Source: Bacteroidota bacterium (lineage in GTDB: Bacteria > Bacteroidota > Ignavibacteria > Tepidaquicellales > Tepidaquicellaceae). From it: a DNA stretch of 64,000 nt. The translations under genes were made by a program, and so were the position numbers. Positions 36,308 to 45,764 of this stretch are shown here, piece by piece. The stretch's first letter is position 1; every line of letters starts with the position of its first letter. A model generated the notes under the pieces. The model saw nothing but the letters and a program-made list of their open reading frames with translations. It had not been told where the DNA came from and ran no database searches. The stretch spans positions 1 through 64,000 of the forward strand of contig JAFDZQ010000043.1 of assembly GCA_018266895.1 (NCBI GenBank). The letters run 5' to 3'.

Positions 36308-37729
36308 TTACAGAACCGGCACACCGAAAAGCGTAGCTGAATTTACTTTAATAATTTCAATGTTTACAAAATCTCCAATGCTGAAACTCTTTTTATGAGT
36401 AAGTTCACCTGAATCATTTACATAGGAATGTTCTTTTGGAATAATCACGGATTTATTACAGTCCGTCCTTCCCATGAAATACTCATCGGATTTTTTACTC
36501 AGGGATTCTATAAGAACCGGCATGATTTTTCCGATCAGATTCTGATTGATTTCTACCGATATCTTTCTCTGTAAAGTAATTATCTCGTCAAGTCTTCTTT
36601 TCTTTGTTTCTTCATCAATTATATCTTCCAGATAATAAGCTTTGGTATTTTCTCTGCGGGAATAAGCGAAGGTGTATGCTCCGTCATATCTTACTTCCCT
36701 TATGACATCAAGAGTCATCCTGTGATCATCTTCGGTTTCTGAAGGGAAACATGAAATAATGTCGGTAGAGAGGCCTACGGAAGGCATCATCTCACGGGAT
36801 TTCTTCATTACCTGCATATATTGTTCAACGGAATAAAGCCTGTTCATCTCTTTAAGTATTCTGTCAGAACCTGACTGTATGGGAAGATGTATGTAATTGC
36901 AGATGTTTGAATGTTTAGCCATTACTTCAAGAAGTTTCATTGAAAGATCATACGGATGAGATGTTGTGTATCTTATCCTCACGTCCGGCACGGCAACTGC
37001 AACATCATTTAAAAGATCTGCAAAATCCTTTTCCGCGAATCTGTATGAATTTACATTTTGTCCCAGAAGCCATATATCCCTGACGCCTTCATCCGATAAT
37101 CTTACCGCTTCATCTATTATATTTTTAAAATTCCGGCTTCTCTCTCTTCCTCTTGTAAAAGGCACCACGCAAAATGTACAGAATTTATCGCAGCCGCGCA
37201 TTATTGAAATCCATGCAGTTACTCCTTTTTTTCTAACCGGCGTAATGTCATCGTAAGTTTCTACCCTTGACAGCTTTACGGCAATTCCTTTTTCACCTGT
37301 TTCGATAAGATTGTCAATCAGATGCGGAACTTTCCTGTATTCATCGGGACCCACAATTAGATCAACCATCTTTTTTTTAATCAATAGTTCATTCCTCAGT
37401 CTTTCCGCCATACAGCCTAATACTCCTAAAATAATATTCGGATTAAGCTTTTTGTATTTTTTCAGTTCGTCAAGTCTTTTAAATACCTTATTCTCTGCAT
37501 TTTCCCTTATGCTGCAGGTGTTCAGCAGTATTACATCCGAGCTTTTTACATCATCGGTTTCATTATATCCAAAGTCGCTCAGCACGCTTAACACAATTTC
37601 CGTATCGGAATAATTCATCTGGCATCCGAATGTCTCTATATAAACTTTTTTATCATTCGTATTCTTATTGAAATTATTCTGCTTTGTTTCGAAAGAATTG
37701 TTATCTAATATTAAGTGTGTTAATTCCAT
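36308..37729 (-). CDS. miaB: tRNA-2-methylthio-N6-dimethylallyladenosine synthase
   Basis: Radical SAM methylthiotransferase acting on i6A37 of tRNA. It has 473 residues: N-terminal UPF0004 domain with the cluster cysteines in ETFGCQMNYSDTE, LLNTCSIRE and GVLGCMAER; radical SAM motif RGCDKFCTFCVVP (CxxxCxxC); C-terminal TRAM domain (about 395-465). The start extends about 25 residues before the conserved KVYIETFGCQ. It lies 3 nt from the lipoprotein gene stop. Confidence 0.94.
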   Translation of the reverse strand: MELTHLILDNNSFETKQNNFNKNTNDKKVYIETFGCQMNYSDTEIVLSVLSDFGYNETDDVKSSDVILLNTCSIRENAENKVFKRLDELKKYKKLNPNIILGVLGCMAERLRNELLIKKKMVDLIVGPDEYRKVPHLIDNLIETGEKGIAVKLSRVETYDDITPVRKKGVTAWISIMRGCDKFCTFCVVPFTRGRERSRNFKNIIDEAVRLSDEGVRDIWLLGQNVNSYRFAEKDFADLLNDVAVAVPDVRIRYTTSHPYDLSMKLLEVMAKHSNICNYIHLPIQSGSDRILKEMNRLYSVEQYMQVMKKSREMMPSVGLSTDIISCFPSETEDDHRMTLDVIREVRYDGAYTFAYSRRENTKAYYLEDIIDEETKKRRLDEIITLQRKISVEINQNLIGKIMPVLIESLSKKSDEYFMGRTDCNKSVIIPKEHSYVNDSGELTHKKSFSIGDFVNIEIIKVNSATLFGVPVL

Positions 37730-37732
37730 CTG

Positions 37733-38194
37733 TCAGTTAATTGTGAAAATTTTAAGATCTCGCAGTTCTATCCGGAAAATCTGACCTGTACAGACTGAAG
37801 ATTTAAGAGTAAGTCTCAGAAAAAATTCGCCTGAATATTCCGGAGTGTCTGTTTCAATATATCTTGTGTTGTTGATCTGATCACGGTGAGGAAGATTTAA
37901 CACATTTATCTGTTCCCCGTTACTGTTAAGATAATAAACCGTTATGCTTGATAGATCAGCGTCCGAATAGCCGTTAAGTAGGAACTTTACTTTCTGAATA
38001 CCTGTGAGATTCAGACTGCCTAACGAACTTGTTCTTATCTGCACTGCAGAACAGTCTCCGCCGAAATTTTCAATAACTCCTTCCCTACTGTACACTAATG
38101 TTTCTGTTCTGTTACTTACAGGAGAATTTTCTTTACCGCATCCTGAAACTAAAAGTGTAAAAAGAAAAATAATATTTAAGATTTTCTTAAACAT
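37733..38194 (-). CDS. Putative lipoprotein, unknown function
   Basis: About 153 residues from the ATG at 38194, which places the signal MFKKILNIIFLFTLLVSGC at the N-terminus with a good lipobox (LVSGC). A longer start at 38227 would overlap dxs by 41 nt and bury the signal, so I prefer 38194. The rest is beta-rich with no family I recognise. It sits between dxs and miaB on the same strand and is probably co-transcribed. Confidence 0.72.
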   Translation of the reverse strand: MFKKILNIIFLFTLLVSGCGKENSPVSNRTETLVYSREGVIENFGGDCSAVQIRTSSLGSLNLTGIQKVKFLLNGYSDADLSSITVYYLNSNGEQINVLNLPHRDQINNTRYIETDTPEYSGEFFLRLTLKSSVCTGQIFRIELRDLKIFTIN

Positions 38195-40097
38195 AAATTT
38201 TCTGTTTATTGAAAAATTCTTCGGCAACTCCGGCTATTCCGGTTGCGTCGATTTTCAGATCTGCGTGAAGCTCTTCCGGTTTTCCGTGTTCAATGAATCT
38301 GTCAGGAATTCCGTGAATCAGTATATCGTTCTTAAAATTATTCTGCACTGCGAACTCCGCTACAGCGCTGCCGAATCCTCCTGCAATTGTATTGTCTTCT
38401 ACAGTAATTATTTTTTTGAATCTTCCGAAAACATCAGTTAGCAGTTCAATATCAAGCGGCTTTACGAATCTTGCGTTTATTATCTCAGCATCAATGTTTT
38501 TGTCTTTCAGCAATTCTGCGGCATCCAGGGAATGTTTAACCATATTACCTATTGCTACGATGGCTATGTCTTTCCCTTCTTTTACCGTTTCACCTTTCCC
38601 GATTTCCATTTTCTGAAATTGTCCTGTTTGTACACCAAGCGCATTTCCTCTGGGATATCTCATTGCAATAGGTCCCCTTTTGTAAAGAGTAGCAGTGTAA
38701 AGCATATTCCTCAGTTCATTCTCATCCTTAGGTGACATGATCACCATATTTGGAATCAGTCTCAGATAAGACAGATCAAAAGCTCCGTGATGAGTCGGAC
38801 CGTCCGCACCTACAAGTCCGCCTCTGTCTAAGACGAATACTACAGGCAGTTTCTGAATCGCAACATCATGAATTATCTGATCGAATGCTCTCTGAAGAAA
38901 TGTAGAGTATATTGCAGCTACAGGAGTAAATCCTTCAGCGGCAAGCCCTGCACAAAATGTGACAGCATGCTGTTCTGCAATTCCTACATCAAAATATCTT
39001 TCCGGAATTTCTTTCTGTATGTAATTTAAACCCGTGCCGTCAGGCATAGCAGCATTAACGGCTACGATTTTCTCATCACGTTTTGCAAGTTCAACCAATG
39101 CCGTTCCGAATACTTTTGTGTATGCAGTAACAGGGGATTTCTTGTATTCAATACCGGTTGTTTTATCAAACGGATTCAGCGCATGAATTTTCTGGGGATG
39201 ATCTGTTGCGTAAGAAGGGCCTTTTCCTTTTTCAGTAATAATGTGAAGTAGGATAGGTCCGGACATCTTATATATCTCTTCCATTATTTTCACAAGATTA
39301 ACCACATTATGTCCGTTTATAGGTCCGAAATATCTGAATCCAAGCGCTTCAAAGAGCATACCCGGAGTTATAACTCCTTTTAATCCTCCTTCAATCTTTG
39401 CTGCAGCTTTTCTTAGTCTGTTGCTCATTTTTTTATCCAGAGCTCCTGTCATATCCCATACCTTGCTTCTCAGTCTGTTATAAGTATCATTGGTCATAAG
39501 CTCGTTAAAATAATTCTGCAGTGACCAGACATTCGGGGCAATTGACATTTTATTGTCATTCAGCACGACTATTATGTCCTTTTTCAAAAGTCCGATATTG
39601 TTCATTGCTTCATACGCCATTCCTCCTGTCATAGAGCCGTCTCCAATTACCGCCACAACTTTATTTTTTTTATTAAGAAAATCTCTTGCTGTTGCAATGC
39701 CAAGTGCTGCTGAGATTGAAGTGGTAGCGTGACCTGCTCCGAACACGTCATATTCGCTTTCGTCTCTTTTAAGAAAACCGCTGATTCCGTCTTTCTGTCT
39801 AATGCTTTTTAAAGCTTCTTTCCTTCCTGTGAGTATCTTGTGAATATAAGCCTGATGTCCGACATCCCAGACAATCTTGTCATCAGGTGTGTTGAAGACA
39901 TAATGCAGTGCAAGAGTCAACTCGCACACTCCGAGTGATGCGCCGAGATGCCCCCCGATTTTCGATATTGTATCTATAAGATATTCCCTGACTTCATCAG
40001 CCAGAGTCCTGAGATCCATCAGATTCAGTTTCTTCAGATCATTCGGATAGTTTATATTTTTCAGAAATTCAGATTTGCTTATATCGTAATCAATCAT
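38187..40097 (-). CDS. dxs: 1-deoxy-D-xylulose-5-phosphate synthase
   Basis: First enzyme of the MEP isoprenoid pathway, thiamine-diphosphate dependent, 636 residues. HIGASLGVCELT-like start region (GGHLGASLGVCELTLALHY), ThDP/Mg motif GDGSMTGGMAYEAMNN, DRGGLVGADGPTHHG, and the transketolase C-terminal domain (VEDNTIAGGFGSAV). The matching dxr is at 45765-46928, so the pathway is the likely isoprenoid route. Confidence 0.95.
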   Translation of the reverse strand: MIDYDISKSEFLKNINYPNDLKKLNLMDLRTLADEVREYLIDTISKIGGHLGASLGVCELTLALHYVFNTPDDKIVWDVGHQAYIHKILTGRKEALKSIRQKDGISGFLKRDESEYDVFGAGHATTSISAALGIATARDFLNKKNKVVAVIGDGSMTGGMAYEAMNNIGLLKKDIIVVLNDNKMSIAPNVWSLQNYFNELMTNDTYNRLRSKVWDMTGALDKKMSNRLRKAAAKIEGGLKGVITPGMLFEALGFRYFGPINGHNVVNLVKIMEEIYKMSGPILLHIITEKGKGPSYATDHPQKIHALNPFDKTTGIEYKKSPVTAYTKVFGTALVELAKRDEKIVAVNAAMPDGTGLNYIQKEIPERYFDVGIAEQHAVTFCAGLAAEGFTPVAAIYSTFLQRAFDQIIHDVAIQKLPVVFVLDRGGLVGADGPTHHGAFDLSYLRLIPNMVIMSPKDENELRNMLYTATLYKRGPIAMRYPRGNALGVQTGQFQKMEIGKGETVKEGKDIAIVAIGNMVKHSLDAAELLKDKNIDAEIINARFVKPLDIELLTDVFGRFKKIITVEDNTIAGGFGSAVAEFAVQNNFKNDILIHGIPDRFIEHGKPEELHADLKIDATGIAGVAEEFFNKQKIYV

Positions 40098-40139
40098 TTT
40101 TTGTATTATAAAATTAAAATATCTGTAAATATACAGTAT

Positions 40140-40364
40140 TTAAACATTTTCTTCAGTGCTTATTTTTTCGATCTTCAGCTCCGCTTCAGAAAGTTTGTCC
40201 CTGCATTCTTTTAGAAGTTTCAGTCCTTCCTGATAGTATTTTATGATTTCTTCTAGAGATGAATCTTCAACTTCATTTTCGAGCTTTTCCAGAATTTCTT
40301 CCAGCCTTTTAAATGAATCCTGAAATCCTGTAGTTTTTTTTGCAGCTGTTTTTTTCTTTTCCAA
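40140..40364 (-). CDS. xseB: Exodeoxyribonuclease VII small subunit
   Basis: It has 74 residues, mainly two helices, with SFKRLEEILEKLENE and SLEEIIKYYQEGLKLLKEC typical of XseB. It lies 32 nt after xseA and 42 nt before dxs on the same strand, an arrangement seen in many bacteria. A Lys-rich N-terminal extension of about 15 residues precedes the conserved part. Confidence 0.92.
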   Translation of the reverse strand: MEKKKTAAKKTTGFQDSFKRLEEILEKLENEVEDSSLEEIIKYYQEGLKLLKECRDKLSEAELKIEKISTEENV

Positions 40365-40396
40365 ATTTTCTAATTATTAGGTTATGAGATTTTTAA

Positions 40397-41581
40397 TTAT
40401 AATATTTCAGAGTCAGTTTCACCGTCAAAAAAACGAATCTGAACTTTATCTCCTGTTCTGAGTCCGGCTTTTCTTGAAATTATCTTATCTTCTTTTTCAA
40501 TTATGGCAAACCCCCTCTTTAAAGTTTTATCAGGTCCGATAGTATTAATTATTCGTTCACTCGAATGCAGGAATAGTCTGAGATTTGATAATTTTTCTTT
40601 AATTATTGTGTTAAGCTTTTTGCTGAGTTCGTCTGTTTTTATTTTATTTTCATTTAAAAGGTCAGCTGGTCTTTTGAAATAATAATTACCCGATATATTG
40701 TCTAAAGCGATTTTAATATTCCGAAGTTTGTACTTTACGGTTTTCTCTAATTCGGAAGCTGAATCATCAAGATATCTGAAAATTTCATTTATATCAGGAA
40801 AAATAATTTCAGCGGCGTTTGATGGAGTAGCCGCTCTTCTGTCTGCTACAAAATCGCTTATTGTAAAATCTACTTCGTGTCCGACTGCCGTTATAACCGG
40901 CAAAGCGGAATTAAAAATTTCCCTTGCAAGATTTTCATCATTAAAACTCCAGAGATCTTCCATAGAACCTCCTCCTCTTGTAATCACTATTTCATCAAGA
41001 TTATAAGCGGGATTATTGGCAATTCTTACGGCTTTGCAGATACTCTCAGCTGAACCTGAACCCTGCATCAAAGCATTGATCAGAAATAACTTTACATAAG
41101 GATATCTTTTTTTTGTAACTTTGACAAAATCCTGCCATGCAGCGCCGCTTTCAGATGTAATAACACAGACTCTTTCGGGAAATATAGGGAGTTCTTTTTT
41201 GTGTTCTTCTCTAAATAAACCTTCAGCAAACAGTTTATTCTTTAATTCTTCATACGCAGCCTGTAAATCGCCTGAACCGCTCTTTTTTAATTCAAATACA
41301 TCAATCTGATAAGTCCCCCGTGTTTCATACAGTGTAACTTTTCCTTTTACAAGTACTTTCATACCGTTTTCAGGAATAAATGTAAGTTCTTTATTTCTTG
41401 AACCCCACATTATCGCATTTATCTGCGCCTTGTCGTCTTTGAGTGAGAAATAATAATGACCTGATGCAATGTGATTCTTAAAATTTGATATTTCCCCTTC
41501 GATATTCACAAACTGAAAATTATTTTCAATTATGTACTTAATTTGTCTGTTTAAATCAGAGACGGTGAGAATTGAATTCAT
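40397..41581 (-). CDS. xseA: Exodeoxyribonuclease VII large subunit
   Basis: Single-strand exonuclease subunit, 394 residues. OB-fold at the N-terminus (FVNIEGEISNFKNHIASGHYYFSLKD), catalytic region with CVITSESGAAWQDF, VITRGGGSMEDLWSFNDE and VGHEVDFTISDFVADRRAATPSNAAE, then a helical region and C-terminal strand (KRGFAIIEKEDK). The length is at the lower end of the family, with a shortened coiled region. Confidence 0.94.
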   Translation of the reverse strand: MNSILTVSDLNRQIKYIIENNFQFVNIEGEISNFKNHIASGHYYFSLKDDKAQINAIMWGSRNKELTFIPENGMKVLVKGKVTLYETRGTYQIDVFELKKSGSGDLQAAYEELKNKLFAEGLFREEHKKELPIFPERVCVITSESGAAWQDFVKVTKKRYPYVKLFLINALMQGSGSAESICKAVRIANNPAYNLDEIVITRGGGSMEDLWSFNDENLAREIFNSALPVITAVGHEVDFTISDFVADRRAATPSNAAEIIFPDINEIFRYLDDSASELEKTVKYKLRNIKIALDNISGNYYFKRPADLLNENKIKTDELSKKLNTIIKEKLSNLRLFLHSSERIINTIGPDKTLKRGFAIIEKEDKIISRKAGLRTGDKVQIRFFDGETDSEIL

Positions 41582-41905
41582 TAATTATTCAAGATTAATT
41601 AATCAAGAATAATATTACTGTACTTAAATAACAATCTAAATTTCACTTATGTGATCATACTTTTAAAATCCGTCAAAAACAATAAATAGTTATTCTCGAA
41701 ACTAAAACTTAATTTTTAAATCAAAAAGCCTGACTCTCACAAATGACACAGATCAGACTCTGTATTTTTCTTTCAATTTTTGCTCACTCCGTTAAGAGTA
41801 TAAGTGTGAATCTGTGGAAATCTGTATCACCTGTAAGAGAAAAGCTTTGATTTTAAATATTAAATTATTGAAATCCGGGATAGTTTCAGAATGAAGAAAT
41901 GCTAT
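41582..41905. other. Gene-free stretch upstream of xseA
   Basis: No open frame or RNA gene that I can support. A weak hairpin ACAGA/TCTGT followed by ATTTTTC lies near 41739-41766; its role is unclear. It should contain the xseA promoter on the minus strand, which I cannot place. Confidence 0.4.
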
Positions 41906-41942
41906 AAAAAAAAATCCTGATCGTAATGAACAATCAGGATTT
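41906..41942 (-). terminator. Intrinsic terminator of tRNA-Asn
   Basis: On the minus strand, AATCCTGATT and ATCAGGATT form a stem (41913-41942) followed by a run of eight to nine T. It begins 7 nt after the tRNA 3' end. Confidence 0.85.
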
Positions 41943-41948
41943 CATCAG

Positions 41949-42020
41949 CTCGACAGACAGGACTTGAACCTGTAACCCTTCGGTTAACAGCCGAATGCTC
42001 CACCATTGAGCTACTGTCGA
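41949..42020 (-). tRNA. tRNA-Asn (GTT)
   Basis: 72 nt on the minus strand. Acceptor TCGACAG pairs with CTGTCGA, D arm GCTCAATGGTGGAGC, anticodon arm TTCGG CTGTTAA CCGAA with anticodon GTT, T arm ACAGG TTCAAGT CCTGT, discriminator G. CCA is not encoded. Confidence 0.95.
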
Positions 42021-42241
42021 ATTATGCAATATAAATTTATTTGAATTTTTAATCAATGAGTAAAAAAATGTTTTTGGATTTTTTTTCCTTATTTGTCAAT
42101 AAGACTAAAAAATTTTACTGAGAATATCAATAATAATAACTGCTTTTTAAAATACATGTCTGCAGTATTTTAAATGTAAAAGTATTACTTAGATTTTAAT
42201 TTTATGACGGATTTTGCATTAAAATTCATACTAAGCAAAAA

Positions 42242-42739
42242 CTAAACCATTGAAATACCCTTTGCTTTTAAAATCCAGCTTAATTGCCCTATATGCATCG
42301 GTTCATGTCTTATAGCATGAATTATCACAGACCTTTTTGAATCTTTTCCTCCAAAATTTGCATTAATTAAATTCTTTTCATCCAGTTTTTCATCACTTAA
42401 ATTCAGAATATGCTCCATAGCTCTTTTGTGAATCTTATCCAGAGTTTCTATAACTTCATCATATTCTACTTCCGATTTAATCTCTTCCGGTTTTGATCCG
42501 AAGCCAAACTCATCTAACCAGGAAATCTGAAACGGTTTGCCACCGGTAGCTATAAGCAGCAGAAAATTTTCTGTCCAGGCAAGATGAGCAGCGATCCAGA
42601 ATGGAGAATTGAATTTCACATCTCCGATAGTCAGATTTGAATTTACATCTTCAGGTTTTACTTTCGAAAAATAAAATTTGGTGAGGTTTCTTACAGATTC
42701 TAAGCTTTCTGCAAGTACTTCCGACTCCCTTCTGCTCAT
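42242..42739 (-). CDS. DinB-family putative metalloenzyme
   Basis: It has 165 residues forming the four-helix bundle expected of DinB/YfiT proteins. Likely metal ligands are the His in IAAHLAW and the pair in RHEPMHIGQLSWI. The family includes bacillithiol and mycothiol transferases, but the substrate here is unknown. It stands alone between two tRNA genes. Confidence 0.82.
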   Translation of the reverse strand: MSRRESEVLAESLESVRNLTKFYFSKVKPEDVNSNLTIGDVKFNSPFWIAAHLAWTENFLLLIATGGKPFQISWLDEFGFGSKPEEIKSEVEYDEVIETLDKIHKRAMEHILNLSDEKLDEKNLINANFGGKDSKRSVIIHAIRHEPMHIGQLSWILKAKGISMV

Positions 42740-43083
42740 GTATTTTTTGTTTAATTTTGAATTTTTAACAATATAATTATTTCAATGACTGATGTAAATC
42801 AAAAAGCGATAATTCAACTTTATTTAATAATTCTGTTCCAATTAACCGGTAATGTAAGTCTGTAACCGGGAGTGTAAATATATAAATTAAAACCATTTTA
42901 TCACAGTCAGCCTTGACAAAGCGGGCGGGTTTGTTTTAATAATGTAAAAATAAATCTGAATTAATTTAGTAAATAATAAAAATTTCACATTATTTATTAT
43001 TTTGGACTGTAATGGATTGAAGACAATACAAAACAAAAAATTTTCATTGAAACAGTTTAAGGAATTTCATAAATTATACAAAC
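42740..43083. other. Gene-free stretch before tRNA-His
   Basis: No coding frame is convincing. The only sign of function is a promoter-like TTGACA at 42913; the rest is AT-rich with no further structure noted. Confidence 0.4.
42913..42943 (+). promoter_or_regulatory. Possible sigma70-type promoter
   Basis: TTGACA (42913-42918), 18 nt, TAATAA (42937-42942), about 140 nt before tRNA-His. The spacer is unusually GC-rich for this region. The -10 box is imperfect. Confidence 0.3.
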
Positions 43084-43157
43084 GGCGAGTATAGCTCAGT
43101 AGGTAGAGCGTCAGATTGTGGTTCTGAATGTCACGGGTTCGAGACCCGTTACTCGCC
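43084..43157 (+). tRNA. tRNA-His (GTG)
   Basis: The sequence starts with the extra G at position -1, which faces C73, a tRNA-His hallmark. Acceptor GCGAGTA pairs with TACTCGC, D arm GCTCAGTAGGTAGAGC, anticodon loop TTGTGGT with GTG, T arm ACGGG TTCGAGA CCCGT. No encoded CCA. Confidence 0.95.
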
Positions 43158-43265
43158 CATATATAAAAAACATTCTATTATTAGTCTATTAATCCATTCT
43201 ACTTTTTCATTTCTGTCAATGCTGTACTAACTTTTAAAATTTAGTTAATATTCTTATCTTATTGC

Positions 43266-43985
43266 ATGAGTTCAGCTTCTGAAAATATTAAGAAGAAAGA
43301 AAATAATTCACCTTTGAGTAATTCCGTCGATGAGGAGATTTCCGAGGAAAACGAATTCGAATTTGATTCGGACGAAGAATCTGCCGAAGAACAGCAAAAT
43401 TTTTCTGAGGAAGAATTAAAGCAAAGAAAAATCGATTTCGATCTTGAAGCAATGCCGCATATGAATCTGCTTCATAACTATGCTTATAAGATGACCTTTA
43501 ATCAGCTTGATGCTGATGATCTTTTACAGGAAACTTATCTCAGAGCTTTCAGGTTTTTTCATAAATTTGAGAAAGGAACTAACTGCAAAGCGTGGTTGTT
43601 CAGAATAATGAAAAATTTGTTCATAAACAGATACAGGAAGAACCAAAAAGAGCCCGGTAAAGTTGATTACGGTGATATAGAAAATTTTTTTGATATAATA
43701 AGATCGGAGAAAATGGAAAGTTCCGATCTCCAGCAAAAAGTTTTTTCAAACCTCCTCGATGATGATGTGACAAAAGCATTAAATTCATTGCAAGATGATT
43801 TTAAAACTGTTGTGATCCTATGTGATCTTGAAGGTTTAAGTTACGAGGAAATTGCTGATTTTGTGCAATGCCCTATCGGTACTGTAAGAAGCCGGCTTCA
43901 CAGAGGGAGAAAAATGTTACAGGAAAAGCTTTATGAATACGCCAGGGTAAGAGGTTATGACGTAGAAAAAAATCTTATAAAGTAA
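43266..43985 (+). CDS. ECF sigma factor, sigma70 family
   Basis: RNA polymerase sigma factor, 239 residues. Region 2 reads NYAYKMTFNQLDADDLLQETYLRAFRFFHKFEKGTNCKAWLFRIMKNLFINRYRK, shown here only for its DDLLQETYLRAF and AWLFRIMKN motifs. Region 4 contains LEGLSYEEIADFVQCPIGTV and SRLHRGRKML. The first 60 residues are an acidic, low-complexity extension unusual for ECF factors. The anti-sigma gene follows 56 nt later. Confidence 0.9.
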   Translation: MSSASENIKKKENNSPLSNSVDEEISEENEFEFDSDEESAEEQQNFSEEELKQRKIDFDLEAMPHMNLLHNYAYKMTFNQLDADDLLQETYLRAFRFFHKFEKGTNCKAWLFRIMKNLFINRYRKNQKEPGKVDYGDIENFFDIIRSEKMESSDLQQKVFSNLLDDDVTKALNSLQDDFKTVVILCDLEGLSYEEIADFVQCPIGTVRSRLHRGRKMLQEKLYEYARVRGYDVEKNLIK

Positions 43986-44041
43986 CTGTTTCATAAAATA
44001 AATTAAAATATTATTCATTATTTTTTATTAATTTAGTTCAG

Positions 44042-45004
44042 ATGTCTGCTACAACTCCTAACAATTCCGGTCCTATTCCGGAAAATAAATCAGAGTATGA
44101 TAAAATTCCCTCTGATAAATTCGAATATCTATCGGCTTACTTAGACAATGAAATTAAATCTGCTGAAGAAAATGAAAAAATCCGGAAGCAGATTGATTCC
44201 GATCCTGAGATTTACAACAGGTTCACATTTGAAAAATTAACAAAGGAATGTATTCAGAAAAGGATTAAACGCATCGAAACCCCTGTATACGTTTACAAAA
44301 ATATAGGTCAGAGAATTGATGATTTCATTAAAAGTAACGCCACCCCAGAAACAGTAATTCCCGAATATAAAATAACCGCAGGCATTAATCAAATTTCGGC
44401 GAATAATTTTCAAAGTGAAAGAACAAACCTTAAAAGATATCTGATTTACGGAAGTTACGTTCTTGCAGTCCTTGTTGTAATGTCTTTTGCAATAAGTTAT
44501 TATATACAGAACAATTCCGCGATGCTGGATACACCTACGCTATCAGAAAATGACATTGTAGCTGTTTCCAGAAATATTTTTCATAAAGTCGAATCAGGTC
44601 AGGTAGTAACTCAGTTCAATTCAAATTGCGCTAAAGTTCTTGAAGATTCTATGAATAAATATGTTGATTTCAAAGTATTCGTTCCTGAAGTCAAAGATGC
44701 TGAACTTGTCGGAGGCGTATGCAACGAGATAAACGGAGAAAAACTAGCTCATTTCATTCATAAGAAAGGAAATATTATCATTTATACTTTACAGGCAAAT
44801 CTAAAGGATATTATGAATAATCAGGACAAAATAATAATGTGCAAGGACTTTAAGGACAATGTCAGAAACGGTAAAAACTGGTTCCAGTGTGATAAAGATA
44901 AGTATAATACAGCAGTAGTCTGGTATAAAGACAATGTTATCTGTTCTTCAGTTGCTCATATGGAATCAAATGATATTTCCGCTACACTTACAAATTACAA
45001 ATAA
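44042..45004 (+). CDS. Putative transmembrane anti-sigma factor
   Basis: It has 320 residues. The cytoplasmic N-terminus (YLSAYLDNEIKSAEENEKI, then RKQIDSDPEIYNRF) has the helical pattern of anti-sigma domains but no zinc-binding HxxxCxxC. A transmembrane segment spans about 138-160. The periplasmic C-terminus carries several Cys, which could sense redox state. The role is inferred from position between the ECF gene and a TlpA-like thioredoxin gene. Confidence 0.72.
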   Translation: MSATTPNNSGPIPENKSEYDKIPSDKFEYLSAYLDNEIKSAEENEKIRKQIDSDPEIYNRFTFEKLTKECIQKRIKRIETPVYVYKNIGQRIDDFIKSNATPETVIPEYKITAGINQISANNFQSERTNLKRYLIYGSYVLAVLVVMSFAISYYIQNNSAMLDTPTLSENDIVAVSRNIFHKVESGQVVTQFNSNCAKVLEDSMNKYVDFKVFVPEVKDAELVGGVCNEINGEKLAHFIHKKGNIIIYTLQANLKDIMNNQDKIIMCKDFKDNVRNGKNWFQCDKDKYNTAVVWYKDNVICSSVAHMESNDISATLTNYK

Positions 45005-45017
45005 TTAACAAATCAAA

Positions 45018-45668
45018 TTGAATATGAAAAAACTCAGTTACCTTCTGATAATGATTTCAGTCATGTCAGTGTTTTCTTCCTGCAATAAAGAGTCCGTTGA
45101 TAAACAATCATCCACAAAAACCAATGAAAAGAAAGAAGCTTTGAATCAGGAGAAGAATAATTCCGGAAAAGATGTCGCTACTACTAATTCCTTAAACAGT
45201 AATTTGTTCAAACTTGACAAAGTTGAAAAATCTGCCGGGAGTAAATCTGCGCCGAATTTTTTCTGGACTGAAAAAGGTTCACAGGTATCCCTGAAAGATC
45301 TTAAAGGCAAAGTCATTCTAGTAAACCTTTGGGCGACCTGGTGCGGTCCGTGTGTAAGGGAAATGCCGGATCTGTCAAAAATATCCGAAGAATTAAAGGA
45401 AAAGAATTTCAGAATGTTAGGTGTAAATGTTTTTCAGCAGGCAAATTCCAAAAAAGTTGAAGATTTTCTTAAATCAAACCCTGTTTCGTATACGATAATT
45501 GACGGATCACAAGAGATAGTGGATGCGTTCAGTGAAGCAGACGGAAAACCTATTGAAGCTGTTCCCACAACTTTCATAATTGACAAATCGGGAAAAATTG
45601 CCGAAACTATTATCGGAGGTAGAGATAAGGAAACATTCTTGAAATTAATTAATAAATACCTTAACTGA
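45018..45668 (+). CDS. TlpA-like thioredoxin lipoprotein
   Basis: Membrane-anchored thiol-disulfide reductase, 216 residues. Signal MKKLSYLLIMISVMSVFSSC has a relaxed lipobox at about residue 22, followed by a Ser/Lys/Asn-rich linker, then the thioredoxin domain with WATWCGPCVREMPDL (WCGPC) and the cis-Pro loop VPTTFIID. It ends the sigma/anti-sigma run, 14 nt after the anti-sigma gene. A partner redox role with the Cys-rich anti-sigma domain is possible. Confidence 0.88.
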   Translation: MNMKKLSYLLIMISVMSVFSSCNKESVDKQSSTKTNEKKEALNQEKNNSGKDVATTNSLNSNLFKLDKVEKSAGSKSAPNFFWTEKGSQVSLKDLKGKVILVNLWATWCGPCVREMPDLSKISEELKEKNFRMLGVNVFQQANSKKVEDFLKSNPVSYTIIDGSQEIVDAFSEADGKPIEAVPTTFIIDKSGKIAETIIGGRDKETFLKLINKYLN

Positions 45669-45693
45669 TATTAAAAGGTTCTGATTTTATTTA

Positions 45694-45726
45694 AAACTCA
45701 GGAAAATTTATCTTCCTGGGTTTTTT
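45694..45726 (+). terminator. Intrinsic terminator after the TlpA gene
   Basis: AAACTCAGGAA (45694-45704) pairs with TTCCTGGGTTT (45713-45723), 11 pairs with one G-T, followed by TTTATTT. It closes the sigma/anti-sigma/TlpA run before dxr. Confidence 0.85.
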
Positions 45727-45764
45727 ATTTAAGTTGAGCAAAAGCATCTGATAATACATTATTC

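Noticed and set aside
36074-36340. 88-codon plus-strand frame at the start of the LpxL-like gene
   Set aside because: Overlaps the family-conserved N-terminus on the minus strand and the end of miaB; no independent support.
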